A stretch of 15,154 nt of DNA from Ktedonobacterales bacterium (GCA_025935235.1 JAICVT010000065.1:1-15154); one strand, 5' to 3'; numbered from the stretch's first letter, positions 7,151 to 14,293 are shown. Program-made: numbers and translations. The notes: generated from the sequence alone by a model not told the origin.

Positions 7151-7235
7151 TCGCCGCGCCTGTAAACGCGATCTTGCGCGCCGCGTCTGACCGAAGAGGC
7201 GGCGTGGCGATGGCAGCATAGCAGGAGCAGAGCGC

Positions 7236-7629
7236 ATGAGTGACGATGGCGCGGCGGGCGATCCGATGGCAGAGGGAGATGAGCGCGAGCGGCGGCTGGC
7301 GGCGCTACGCGGGCTGGCCCAGCGCGAGCCAGCGCCCGCGTCTTTGCCAGCGCCCGCGCCGACTCCGATGAGCTCGACTTCCGTACCGACTTCCGGCGGC
7401 AGCCGGCCCGCAGCAAGATCGGGACTACGCGACTGTCACCATCAGCATTGTGAGTTGCGCCACCGGCAAGACGATGGCACAGCTCACGGCGCACGCGGCG
7501 GTCAACCAGACGGGGGTGGGCGCCAACGAATATATGGCATGGTCGCCCGATGGCACGCGCCTGTTCTACTTCACTGATGCGCTCGGCTCGCTGACCGCCT
7601 GGGGGCCGGGGCTGCTCCCGCGGGGCTGA
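7236..7629 (+). pseudogene. Frameshifted remnant ending in a WD40-like C-terminal blade
   Basis: The 589-base gap between the kinase and the methyltransferase holds broken coding sequence. From ATG 7236 one frame gives an acidic, then Pro/Ala-rich start (MSDDGAAGDPMAEGDERERR). Near 7365 a second frame reads SDELDFRTDFRRQPARSKIG. From about 7420 a third frame reads through TGKTMAQLTAH and AWSPDGTRLFYFTDALGSL to a stop at 7627-7629. The SPDGTRL motif with a following Trp is that of WD40/TolB-like beta-propeller blades. Two frame changes within 100 bases, and only one blade, point to a decayed gene or to sequencing errors. The 5' part alone could be expressed (113 residues in the first frame), but its tail in that frame looks non-coding. 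Confidence 0.55.
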
Positions 7630-7739
7630 TCTCGCCGAGGCGCTTGGCGCGCCGCATGCGACATACCGCAGGGGAGGCCAGGAGGCGGGCGAAGCCGCAA
7701 GGAACGCCGCAACGGAGGCGGAGCCAGGGAGGTGGACCC

Positions 7740-8564
7740 GTGGCTGTCGAAGAGGTCTATCTGCGACCAGATGATTACGAACTGGAGACGCTTGCCCGCA
7801 ACATCGGCGATCTGCCTTTCTGGAGTGGGTTGCTCAAGCGCGAGCGCCCCACGCGTGTGCTGGAGATAGGCTGTGGCTGCGGTCGGCTGACGCTGCCACT
7901 GGCGCGACTGGGCGCCGAGCGGGGCTTCAGCATCACCGGGCTGGAGATCGAGCCAGCCATGCTCCAGCGCGCCCGGGAGCACGCGCGCGACGAGTCGCCA
8001 GCCACCCAGCGCGCTCTGCGCCTGACGCAGGGCGACGCGCGCGATCTGGAGTGCGCCCCGCGACCTCGCGATGGCACGGCCGGCGCGCATCCATTCGACG
8101 TTATCCTGATGCCCTATGGCGTCGCCCACCACTTCATCTCCAGTGACGAGCAACTGAGCGTGTGGCGCGGGGCGCGACGCTGGCTGCGCGCGGGCGGGCT
8201 GCTGGCAGTGGATGTGGTAGCGCCCGACCTGGAGCGTCTGGCGCGGGGCCTGGGCGCCCGCACGCCACGGCGGCGCGATCTGGAGGTCAGCCACAGCGGC
8301 CGCACGCTCAGCCGCACCATCGCCACGCGCTATTGCGCCGCCAGCCAGGTCGAGCGGCTGACCTTCGACTACTCCATCGCGGAGGCCGATGGCCAGCGGC
8401 GCGACTACCGCTCGGCGTTCGCCATGCGCGTCTACTTCCCCCGCGAGCTGGAGCTGCTCTTCCACGCGACTGGCTTTAGCGTCGAGCGCATGCTTGGCTC
8501 CTATGCTGGCGAGCCGTATACCGCGCAGGCGCCGCTGCTGCTGACGCTGGGCCGCGCCATCTGA
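7740..8564 (+). CDS. Class I SAM-dependent methyltransferase
   Basis: With a GTG start at 7740 the protein has 274 residues. Motif I is VLEIGCGCGRL (40-50), followed by the acidic residue E69 in ITGLEIEP that would contact the SAM ribose. A DVILMPYGVAHH segment follows, in the motif IV position, and RRWLRAGGLLAVDVVAP is the usual post-IV strand. The C-terminal third has a YRSAFAMRVYFPRELELLFHATGF stretch, given here as a family feature, which is common in Methyltransf_25/11-type enzymes. The GTG has AGGGAGGTGG about five bases upstream. The frame extends to 7644, but those residues (rich in Arg and Gly) overlap a purine-rich leader and look non-coding. The substrate is unknown, and neighbours give no clear hint. 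Confidence 0.88.
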   Translation: MAVEEVYLRPDDYELETLARNIGDLPFWSGLLKRERPTRVLEIGCGCGRLTLPLARLGAERGFSITGLEIEPAMLQRAREHARDESPATQRALRLTQGDARDLECAPRPRDGTAGAHPFDVILMPYGVAHHFISSDEQLSVWRGARRWLRAGGLLAVDVVAPDLERLARGLGARTPRRRDLEVSHSGRTLSRTIATRYCAASQVERLTFDYSIAEADGQRRDYRSAFAMRVYFPRELELLFHATGFSVERMLGSYAGEPYTAQAPLLLTLGRAI

Positions 8565-8619
8565 CTCATCTGATGAGCCGCTCCTTCTCCTTGACGCGAC
8601 AGGCGCCGGAAGCACGATG

Positions 8620-8655
8620 CCCCTCGCCCGCTGGGAGAGAGGCAGGGGTGAGGGT
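8620..8655. repeat. Interspersed GC-rich palindromic repeat, copy 1
   Basis: The segment starting CCCCTCGCCCGCTGGGAGAG and ending GGCAGGGGTGAGGGT is imperfectly self-complementary. It is related to the reverse complement of the element at 12316-12357. Such REP-like elements are scattered between genes in many GC-rich bacteria. It lies in the 231-base gap before the DUF6220-like gene. The rest of that gap holds only a short ATG-initiated frame continuing into the gene. Confidence 0.6.
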
Positions 8656-8795
8656 GCGCCGTAACGACACCCGTAACGACCTCGGGACGCCCTTCTCCTA
8701 TGCTGATGGTGAAGAGAGAAGGCCACAGGAGCGAACCAGACTACAGCGCCAACAGGGCCTTCTCCCAGCGGACACGGACAGGAGGAGGTATCCCC

Positions 8796-9281
8796 ATGCG
8801 AACCATCGAGACGATGCAGACCATCCAATCTCCTCAGGCGGATAGCGTTCAATCGGCTCCAGCCGGAGCGCGCGAGGAGGCGCAAGACACGGCGGGACTG
8901 CACGTCAATGTCATCGCTGTGCGCCACCCGCACTCCACACTCTCGCGAGCGGCGCGCTGGCATCGCGGCGTCGCGCGGGTGTTGCTCGGCGGTCTCGCGC
9001 TGCAGCTCTTCTTCGCGGGACTGGGCGTGTTTGGCGTGACAGGCTTTCTGCCGCATGCCATCCTGGGCAGCAGTATCATCCTGGCGTCGTTCGCGCTGCC
9101 GATTGTGGCGTGGCGCGGGCGGCTGGGCAGCGCGCTGACGCGGCGCTCGTGGCTGCTGGCTGCGCTGATGGTCTTGCAGGGGCTGCTGATAGACGCCGGG
9201 CGCGTCAGCCATGTCATCACGGCGCTGCATCCGGTCAACGCAATGCTGCTCGTGCTGCTCACCTTCACCATGATCGTCTGA
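8796..9281 (+). CDS. Four-TM membrane protein, DUF6220-like
   Basis: The protein has 161 residues. A polar N-terminal region of about 55 residues is followed by four predicted helices near 59-80, 86-106, 118-134 and 146-161. The LFFAGLGVFG motif at 71-80 ends helix 1, and H87 and H145 sit near the starts of helices 2 and 4. This arrangement resembles DUF6220 and small four-helix cytochrome-b561-like proteins. Haem binding is possible but not shown. The ATG at 8796 has a near-perfect GGAGGAGGT site six bases upstream. The frame is open back to 8700, but no comparable site exists there. The C39-like gene follows after 56 bases on the same strand, so the two may be cotranscribed. The function is unknown. 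Confidence 0.75.
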   Translation: MRTIETMQTIQSPQADSVQSAPAGAREEAQDTAGLHVNVIAVRHPHSTLSRAARWHRGVARVLLGGLALQLFFAGLGVFGVTGFLPHAILGSSIILASFALPIVAWRGRLGSALTRRSWLLAALMVLQGLLIDAGRVSHVITALHPVNAMLLVLLTFTMIV

Positions 9282-9294
9282 TCCGCGTCTAATA

Positions 9295-9316
9295 CCGAGC
9301 CGTTGCCGAGCCGTTG
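9295..9316. repeat. 11-bp tandem direct repeat before the C39-like gene
   Basis: CCGAGCCGTTG occurs twice in perfect tandem (9295-9305 and 9306-9316), between the DUF6220-like and C39-like genes and 21 bases before the latter's start. It may be a slippage product or a protein-binding direct repeat of one helical turn. Confidence 0.7.
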
Positions 9317-9337
9317 GCGGCAAGAGGAGTGAGAGAT

Positions 9338-10387
9338 ATGCAAGCGACAGCGACGATCACCACTGTCATCCCCGGCGCCCGCGTGATGGATCACCCGCAC
9401 GCGCCGACGTTGGATGGCCACCCTGATGAACATGCGCGCCACAGTTGCGTCGCCGCCAGCATCGCCGAGGGGCTGAGCATCCTGACGGGCAAGCGCGTTG
9501 TCGCTGATGAGCTGAAAGACGCCGCCTACGGACAGGGCGACACAGACGCGCAGGTGGCGTGGCGCTATCAGCAATATTGCCACGACCATGGCGCGCTCCT
9601 CTCGCGCTTCACGGGATCGCGGGCCGAGCTGGTCGCGATTGTGCGGCGACAGGTGACGTTGGGGCATCCGGTGGTTGTGACGATGCCGCCGCAGTGGGCG
9701 CAGGCGTCCGCCAGCCCCACGCATCCCGCTGGCGCATCAGCCGACGCAGCCACAGGCGCAACGCGCGGCGCAACGCATGCGGGGCTGGCGGTTGGTGTGG
9801 GGCCACATGCCATCCGCGTGATGAGTCCGCAGCATGGCTTCATGCAGGACGCCAGCGACGAGTGGTGGGCGGCCCACCTGTGCGACGGCGAGGTATGGGT
9901 GATGGAGCGCAAAGACGCGAGTGGCGCGAGTGGCGCGAGCAACTCCGCCGCGCGCGCGAAACTCGCTGGGCAGCCAACGCCGTTCGGCGGCCTCTCGTAT
10001 ACTGAGAACGCCAGTGTGTGGCGCAGCCCGGCCACTGGCCACTCGCTCGCGGGCGCCTTCCTGACGTTCTACGTCGGCTTGCGCGGGCCGGGTGGGCAGA
10101 CGGCCACACAACTGCTGGGGCTGCCCGTCTCAGAGGAGTATCCAGCGGCGCCCGGCAAGACCCGCCAGGACTTCGAGCGCGCCTCGCTGATCTATGACGA
10201 GCGCGCCGCCGATCCTTGGCGCATGAGCTACGCCGCCATCACGCACGATATGGATGCGCTGCGCGAACAGATCACCCAGGATGCGCAGACCATCGCCGAC
10301 CTGGAGCGTCGCATCGCCGCGCTGGTAGCCGGAGCCAGCGCGCCCACCGACGCGGCGGCCCCAACTCCCAACGCGGCGGCGAACTAG
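9338..10387 (+). CDS. C39-like papain-fold protein with C-terminal repeat-like domain and coiled coil
   Basis: The protein has 349 residues and no signal peptide. Residues 30-192 fit a C39-type cysteine peptidase: HSCVAAS with candidate nucleophile C37, VTLGHPVVVTMP, THAGLAVGVG with candidate H147, and then RVMSPQHGF. Family enzymes usually have Asp-Pro at this last place, whereas here it is S163-P164, so the third catalytic residue is missing or replaced. A low-complexity linker rich in Ala, Ser and Gly (193-207) joins a domain with LLGLPVSEEY and RQDFERASLIYDE (259-288), which resembles LGFP-like wall-binding repeats. A short coiled coil (about 303-325) and an Ala/Pro tail follow. ATG 9338 has GAGGAG eight bases upstream. 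The stop shares CTAG with the convergent DUF1059 gene. It may be a peptidase, a bacteriocin-type processing relative, or an inactive binding protein. Confidence 0.65.
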   Translation: MQATATITTVIPGARVMDHPHAPTLDGHPDEHARHSCVAASIAEGLSILTGKRVVADELKDAAYGQGDTDAQVAWRYQQYCHDHGALLSRFTGSRAELVAIVRRQVTLGHPVVVTMPPQWAQASASPTHPAGASADAATGATRGATHAGLAVGVGPHAIRVMSPQHGFMQDASDEWWAAHLCDGEVWVMERKDASGASGASNSAARAKLAGQPTPFGGLSYTENASVWRSPATGHSLAGAFLTFYVGLRGPGGQTATQLLGLPVSEEYPAAPGKTRQDFERASLIYDERAADPWRMSYAAITHDMDALREQITQDAQTIADLERRIAALVAGASAPTDAAAPTPNAAAN

Positions 10388-10620
10388 CTGGCGGGGGTCT
10401 GACCGGCGGAGGGTTGGGCGACGGGCGCTGCGCCAGGCATGACCTCGTCTTTCAGGCTGGCGCGCGTCGCGTCCCATAGCTCCTGTGTGTCCTCATGCCC
10501 GTGGACGGAAATGGCATGCTCGACGGCGGCGCGCACGACTTCATCTTCTTCCCCAGAGATGGTGAGCGTGCAACCCATGACACTTGGCGTGTCCCGACAA
10601 TCCGCGACTTTCCTCGGCAT
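10384..10620 (-). CDS. Small DUF1059-family protein
   Basis: The protein has 78 residues. It shows MPRKVADCRDTPSVMGC with C8 and C17, then an acidic stretch, then EHAISVHGHED with H35, H40 and H42, and a helical end LWDATRASLKDEV. That order of two cysteines and a HA-x3-HG motif is the DUF1059 pattern. These are small cytosolic proteins of unknown function, and the Cys/His set could bind metal. The start at 10620 has GGAG eight bases upstream. The frame extends to 10734 without further signals. The Pro/Ala tail after residue 63 is outside the family core. The gene converges on the C39-like gene and shares its stop-codon bases. Confidence 0.75.
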   Translation of the reverse strand: MPRKVADCRDTPSVMGCTLTISGEEDEVVRAAVEHAISVHGHEDTQELWDATRASLKDEVMPGAAPVAQPSAGQTPAS

Positions 10621-10976
10621 GCTCGTGCTCCTCTCTTGTGCGGGCGTGGCGGCGCATGCGGTAGCTGGAATCACACGCGGCTCCAGCGACGCGCCCCTCG
10701 CCGCGCTGGCAAGCATAACATAAGTATGTATCACGCGCGATACTTCAAACGGGGTAGCGCGTCAGCGGGCAAGCGAGCGGACAAGTGGCGTCACTGCGCG
10801 CCAGCGACTGCGCATTCTCCCGCTAGCCATCGGTGGCGCGATGTGAGACACTGGGGGCGCGACTCGCGCCTCCGCGCTCAGCATTGACGAGCGTTGCGGG
10901 GGATGCTCGATCACACATGCTGACCGCGATGTACTCGGATGAACTCGATGGATGCGGCAGGAGAGGAGCCTGTGCG
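10621..10976. other. Divergent intergenic region with two short dyads
   Basis: This 356-base gap separates the DUF1059 gene (minus) from the DUF4190 gene (plus). It has an AT-rich patch at 10711-10732, unusual for this GC-rich window, next to the dyad GTATC-n6-GATAC at 10728-10743. A second near-perfect palindrome, GGCGCGA-c-TCGCGCC, lies at 10856-10870. TTGACG at 10884-10889 looks like a -35, but no matching -10 follows. No gene was recognised. Confidence 0.5.
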
Positions 10977-11447
10977 ATGACAACCCCGTATGGTGACTAC
11001 CCAAACTATCAACCGCCAACCGGCCCGACAACCCAGCAGGAATACCCGTCGCAGCCCTATCAGCCCTACCCATCGCAGGAGCAGCCGCCCTATCAGGGCA
11101 GCTATCCACCGCCGCCACCGCAGCAGCCGCAGGCAGGCTATGCGCAGCCCTACTCGGCCCAATATCCGCAGCAGTACGCGCCGACTCCAGGCTACCCGCC
11201 CCCAGGGCCGACCAGCGGCATGGCCATCGCTAGCCTGGTCTGCTCGCTGCTGGGCATCGGGCTGGTGGGGGTGATCCTCGGCCATCTGGCGCTCAACGAG
11301 ATCAACAAGTCCAACGGCTACACGCAGGGGCGCGGACTAGCTATCGCTGGCCTCATCATCGGCTACCTGCAGATCGCCGCCGCTGTGGTCTTCATTCTGA
11401 TCTTCATCATCGGGATCGCCTTCGCGGCCAACGTCCCGACGCAATAG
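10977..11447 (+). CDS. DUF4190 membrane protein with Pro/Tyr/Gln-rich N-terminal tail
   Basis: The protein has 156 residues. The first 80 are almost only Pro, Tyr, Gln, Ser and Gly, with repeated YP, QPY and PPP units, so they are disordered and probably cytosolic. Two hydrophobic segments follow (about 81-105 and 118-150). The motifs SLVCSLLGIGLVGVILGHLAL and GRGLAIAGLIIGYL match DUF4190, where a helical hairpin is separated by a short polar turn with Asn/Gly. Similar tailed proteins are common in Actinobacteria and Chloroflexota and have no defined role. ATG 10977 has GAGGAG eight bases upstream. The frame is open to 10833 but lacks a site there. A small two-TM gene follows after 97 bases. 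Confidence 0.82.
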   Translation: MTTPYGDYPNYQPPTGPTTQQEYPSQPYQPYPSQEQPPYQGSYPPPPPQQPQAGYAQPYSAQYPQQYAPTPGYPPPGPTSGMAIASLVCSLLGIGLVGVILGHLALNEINKSNGYTQGRGLAIAGLIIGYLQIAAAVVFILIFIIGIAFAANVPTQ

Positions 11448-11544
11448 TGGCGCGCTGGGCGACCAGTGATCGGGCCACGCCATCCACCTGCGCGTCTGGG
11501 CGCGTGGGGGACGGCGTGGTCGGCCCGCGCCGGAAGGGTAGCCT

Positions 11545-11793
11545 GTGCGCTCTGATATCGTGCCTCCCAATCGCTTCCTCACCATCGCCCTGCTCGTGGG
11601 ACTGCTTGCGCTCATCGCCTATGGCGCGTACAACCGCGACCCCGCCACCATCGCGATCGTCGTGGCGCTGCTGGTCTTCTTCGGCGCGCCCGCTCTGCTG
11701 CTCTTCGCACTCAACCGCCGCGCGCACCAGCGACCGCCAGATGAGATCAATCAGCCTGGTCAGGTGGACCAGCCCGATCAACCCTTACCATAG
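11545..11793 (+). CDS. Small two-TM membrane protein of unknown function
   Basis: The protein has 82 residues with a GTG start. Two predicted helices (about 11-28 and 34-56) are joined by a short polar turn with Asn-Arg-Asp. The cytosolic C-terminal tail of 25 residues is polar and rich in Pro, Gln and Asp. I do not recognise a family. GGAAGGG six to twelve bases upstream supports the GTG at 11545. The gene follows the DUF4190 gene on the same strand, so the two may be cotranscribed. The 166 bases downstream hold the candidate ECF promoter of the DGPF gene. Confidence 0.6.
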   Translation: MRSDIVPPNRFLTIALLVGLLALIAYGAYNRDPATIAIVVALLVFFGAPALLLFALNRRAHQRPPDEINQPGQVDQPDQPLP

Positions 11794-11849
11794 CCCCAGC
11801 CACGCCTCAGCGCGCGTTTTGTGCGCGACCACGAACATTCGTACAAGGA

Positions 11850-11876
11850 TGTCGTTTTCGCCCGTACCCATTCGAC
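11850..11876 (+). promoter_or_regulatory. Candidate ECF-type promoter for the DGPF-sigma operon
   Basis: TGTCGT (11850-11855) and CGAC (11873-11876) are separated by 17 bases. From memory, promoters reported for an ECF42 sigma factor in Streptomyces have TGTCGA at -35 and CG(A/T)C at -10. The match is five of six and four of four. Transcription would begin about 75 bases before the DGPF start. This suggests autoregulation by the downstream sigma factor. Confidence 0.45.
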
Positions 11877-11959
11877 GTATGAGCGGAATGGGAGCGCGGG
11901 AGGCGATTGGAGCTTGCCGCCTCGGCCATTCGCGTGCGATAGCCTCGGAGGAGGAAGCC

Positions 11960-12307
11960 ATGCAGTATGCGTTGTTGATCTACACCGACGAGAAGCAGGA
12001 AGCCGAAACGACCAAAGAGCAGGCAGATGCGATCATGGCAGCGTACTTTGCGTTCAGCGAGCAGTACAAAGACAAGATCGTCGCCGGCGAGGCGCTGATG
12101 CCCACGCAATCGGCGACCACTGTGCGCGCGCCCGAGGGCAAGGCGCTGACTACCGATGGCCCTTTCGCCGAGACGAAGGAGCAGTTGGGCGGCTTCTACC
12201 TCATCGAGGCCGCGAACCTGGACGAGGCCATCGAGATCGCCGCCCGCATCCCAGGCGCCGCCTATGGCAGCATCGAGGTGCGCCCGGTGATGAAGTTCGA
12301 TAGTTAG
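11960..12307 (+). CDS. YCII/DGPF-family protein
   Basis: The protein has 115 residues with a ferredoxin-like fold. It begins MQYALLIYTDE and has the eponymous DGPF at 66-69 within TTDGPFAETKEQLGGFYLIE, and then AIEIAARIPGA and the closing IEVRPV, all typical of the YCII-related/DGPF family. These small proteins are regularly encoded beside ECF42-type sigma factors and are thought to act with them, but their biochemical role is unsettled. The ATG has a GGAGGAGGAAG site four bases upstream. The sigma factor gene follows 71 bases later, with a palindromic repeat in between. A candidate ECF promoter lies upstream. Family assignment is firm, the function is not. Confidence 0.92.
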   Translation: MQYALLIYTDEKQEAETTKEQADAIMAAYFAFSEQYKDKIVAGEALMPTQSATTVRAPEGKALTTDGPFAETKEQLGGFYLIEAANLDEAIEIAARIPGAAYGSIEVRPVMKFDS

Positions 12308-12315
12308 ACGCGGAA

Positions 12316-12357
12316 CCTCACCCCCCTGTCCCCCTCTCCCACAAGGAGAGGGGGGAG
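12316..12357. repeat. Interspersed GC-rich palindromic repeat, copy 2, with a 10-bp hairpin
   Basis: Perfect arms CCCCCTCTCC (12330-12339) and GGAGAGGGGG (12345-12354) flank a five-base loop. The preceding CCTCACCCCCCTGT completes an element that matches the reverse complement of the copy at 8620-8655. It lies between the DGPF and sigma factor genes of one operon. There its hairpin could attenuate or protect the transcript. It lacks a T run, so it is unlikely to be a strong intrinsic terminator. Confidence 0.7.
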
Positions 12358-12378
12358 CCGAAAGCTGGCAGGCGACCA

Positions 12379-13641
12379 ATGCAGCAGACGCCGCGCGTCA
12401 TCGAGCGCACATTTCGCGAGGAGTCAGGGCAGATTCTGGCCGCGCTGATCGCGAGCATCGGCGATTTCAGCGTCGCCGAGGATGCCCTGCAGGACGCGGT
12501 AGAGGCGGCGCTGCGCCAGTGGCCGCACGAGGGCGCGCCGCGCAATCCCGCCGCTTGGCTGACGGCCATCGCGCGCCGCCGCGCCATTGATCGCCTGCGG
12601 CGCGACGCGACGCTGATGCGCAAACAGGAGACGCTCCACGCGCTGGCCGCGCTGGAGGCGGCGCAGGACGACGCCGCCAGCGACACCGACGAGATCCCCG
12701 ACGACCGGCTCAAGCTCTTCTTCACCTGCTGTCATCCCGCGCTGGCGCTCGAGGCGCGCATCGCGCTGACGCTGCGTACGCTGGGCGGGCTGACCACCGA
12801 GCAGATCGCACGGGCCTTCCTCGTGCCAGAGGCGACGATGGCGCAACGCCTCGTGCGCGCTCGCCGCAAGATTCGCGACGCGCGCATCCCCTATCAGGCG
12901 CCGCCGCTGCGCCTGCTGCCAGAGCGGCTGGATGGCGTGCTGGCCACGCTCTACCTCATCTTCAACGAGGGCTACATGGCCTCGGCGGGCGATTCGCTGA
13001 TGCGCCAGTCGCTCTCCGCCGAGGCCATCCGCCTGACACGCACGCTGGTGACGCTGCTGGCGCGCGAGCCAGAGCTGCCCGCCGAGCCAGAGGCGCTGGG
13101 GCTGCTGGCGCTGATGCTGCTGACCGACGCTCGCCGCGATGCGCGGGTTGCCGCGCAGGGCGACCTGGTCACGCTGGAGGAGCAGGATCGCAGTCTGTGG
13201 GACCGCTCAGAGATCGCCGAAGGACTGGCGCTGCTCGATCTGGCGGTCGCCGCGCGGCGGCGCGGCCCCTATCAGCTTCAGGCGGCCATCAGCGCGCTGC
13301 ACGCGCGAGCCGCGACGCCCGCCGCGACCGACTGGGGCGAGATCGCGCTGCTCTATGCTCGCCTGGCCGAGCTGACCCCGACGCCCATCGTGGAGCTGAA
13401 CCGCGCGGTGGCCGTGGCGATGGCCGAGGGGTCAGCGGCGGGCCTCGCCCTGCTGGATGCTGCAGCGCTGAGCGCACGGCTGGATGACTATCACCTCTAC
13501 CACGCCGCGCGCGCCGACCTGCTGCGTCGCGCGGGCCGCGCCAGCGATGCGGCGGCCAGCTACCAGCGCGCCCTGGCCCTCTGTCAGAATCAGGTGGAGC
13601 GGCGCTACCTCCAGCGCCGCCTGCGCGAGCTGGAGCAATAG
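12379..13641 (+). CDS. ECF42-type RNA polymerase sigma factor with long C-terminal domain
   Basis: The protein has 420 residues. Sigma region 2 (about 8-78) contains EDALQDAVEAALRQWP and NPAAWLTAIARRRAIDRLRR. The hallmark linker DDRLKLFFTCCHPAL is at 108-122. Sigma region 4 (about 125-168) has LTTEQIARAFLVPEATMAQRLVRAR. About 240 further residues form helical, TPR-like repeats ending in ASYQRALAL, NQVERRYLQRRLREL. Ordinary ECF factors have only about 200 residues, and this extension with a DGPF neighbour defines the ECF42-type group. The extension is thought to replace an anti-sigma factor in control of activity. The ATG has only a weak GGCAGGCGA site upstream, perhaps because translation is coupled to or altered by the adjoining repeat. 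Its targets probably include its own operon. Confidence 0.93.
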   Translation: MQQTPRVIERTFREESGQILAALIASIGDFSVAEDALQDAVEAALRQWPHEGAPRNPAAWLTAIARRRAIDRLRRDATLMRKQETLHALAALEAAQDDAASDTDEIPDDRLKLFFTCCHPALALEARIALTLRTLGGLTTEQIARAFLVPEATMAQRLVRARRKIRDARIPYQAPPLRLLPERLDGVLATLYLIFNEGYMASAGDSLMRQSLSAEAIRLTRTLVTLLAREPELPAEPEALGLLALMLLTDARRDARVAAQGDLVTLEEQDRSLWDRSEIAEGLALLDLAVAARRRGPYQLQAAISALHARAATPAATDWGEIALLYARLAELTPTPIVELNRAVAVAMAEGSAAGLALLDAAALSARLDDYHLYHAARADLLRRAGRASDAAASYQRALALCQNQVERRYLQRRLRELEQ

Positions 13642-13894
13642 CTTCGCGCCACAAACCTCCACTCTTTCCGCGCTCGCGCGATCTTTCCTCATCCGCTCAT
13701 CCATGCTCATCGCAGGGGTGTAGGTATAGGCGAGTCTGTCAACGACATGTGGCCACATCGAGCGAACAGACCAGATTCGAGAGTGTTGCGGCGCGCCGCC
13801 TGATGAGACGACGCCGCGCGACGCACGACGACTTCGGCGGCAGTGGGCAGACGTCCCACGTCGCACGCTGGATTTGGGAAAGGGTCTCGCTCCT
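13642..13894. other. Intergenic region with palindrome and ECF-like promoter elements
   Basis: The 253 bases between the sigma factor and the DUF4383 gene hold a perfect 12-bp palindrome ATGTGGCCACAT (13747-13758). It lies between TGTCAA (13737-13742) and CGAG (13759-13762), which resemble an ECF -35 and -10 with 16-base spacing. The remainder, 13763-13894, shows no recognised element. Confidence 0.4.
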
Positions 13895-14293
13895 ATGGAC
13901 AATCTCGCCAAGCTCTACGCGGCTGTGCTGGGCGCCGTGCTGACGCTGGTCGGCATTCTTGGCTTCATCCCCGGCCTGTCGCCAAACGGCAACCTCATCG
14001 GCATCTTCGCTATTGATCCGCTGCACAATGCCATCCACATTCTCTCCGGTGTGGTGGGGCTGGCGGTGGCCTTCACAGCGGGCGGCGTCTACGCTCGCTA
14101 CTACGCGCTGATCTTCGGCCTCGTCTACGGCCTGGTCACGGTGATCGGCTTTGTCCAGGGGACGACGGTGCTGGGACTGATAGATGTGAACCTCGCCGAT
14201 AACGTGCTGCACCTGCTGATCGCGGCGGCCTCGCTGGCGGTGTTCTTCGTGACGGCCCGCTCGACCACCAAAGCCTTGCCACGCATCGCGTGA
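13895..14293 (+). CDS. DUF4383 four-TM membrane protein
   Basis: The protein has 132 residues with four hydrophobic helices (about 6-29, 42-63, 70-91 and 100-122). The motif DPLHNAIHILSGVVGL between helices 1 and 2, and NLADNVLHLLIAAASL near helix 4, are the two N-x-x-H signatures of DUF4383. The family is widespread in Actinobacteria and Chloroflexota, and its function is unknown. ATG 13895 is chosen, though the nearest purine site (AAAGGG) is about 12 bases away. A TTG at 13874 could add seven residues. A hairpin terminator follows 18 bases after the stop, so the gene ends a transcript. Confidence 0.85.
   Translation: MDNLAKLYAAVLGAVLTLVGILGFIPGLSPNGNLIGIFAIDPLHNAIHILSGVVGLAVAFTAGGVYARYYALIFGLVYGLVTVIGFVQGTTVLGLIDVNLADNVLHLLIAAASLAVFFVTARSTTKALPRIA

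Noticed and set aside
8565..8595. Short hairpin CTCAT-ctg-ATGAG after the methyltransferase gene as a terminator
   Set aside because: The stem is only five base pairs and is not followed by a T run.
7566..9323. 585-codon minus-strand open frame
   Set aside because: It runs antisense across three plausible plus-strand genes with good ribosome binding sites and domain motifs, and its own composition is that of a shadow frame.
11833..11844. LexA-like box GAACATTCGTAC upstream of the DGPF gene
   Set aside because: It has one mismatch in the GAAC-N4-GTTC core, none of the nearby genes is a damage-response gene, and such a short match can arise by chance.
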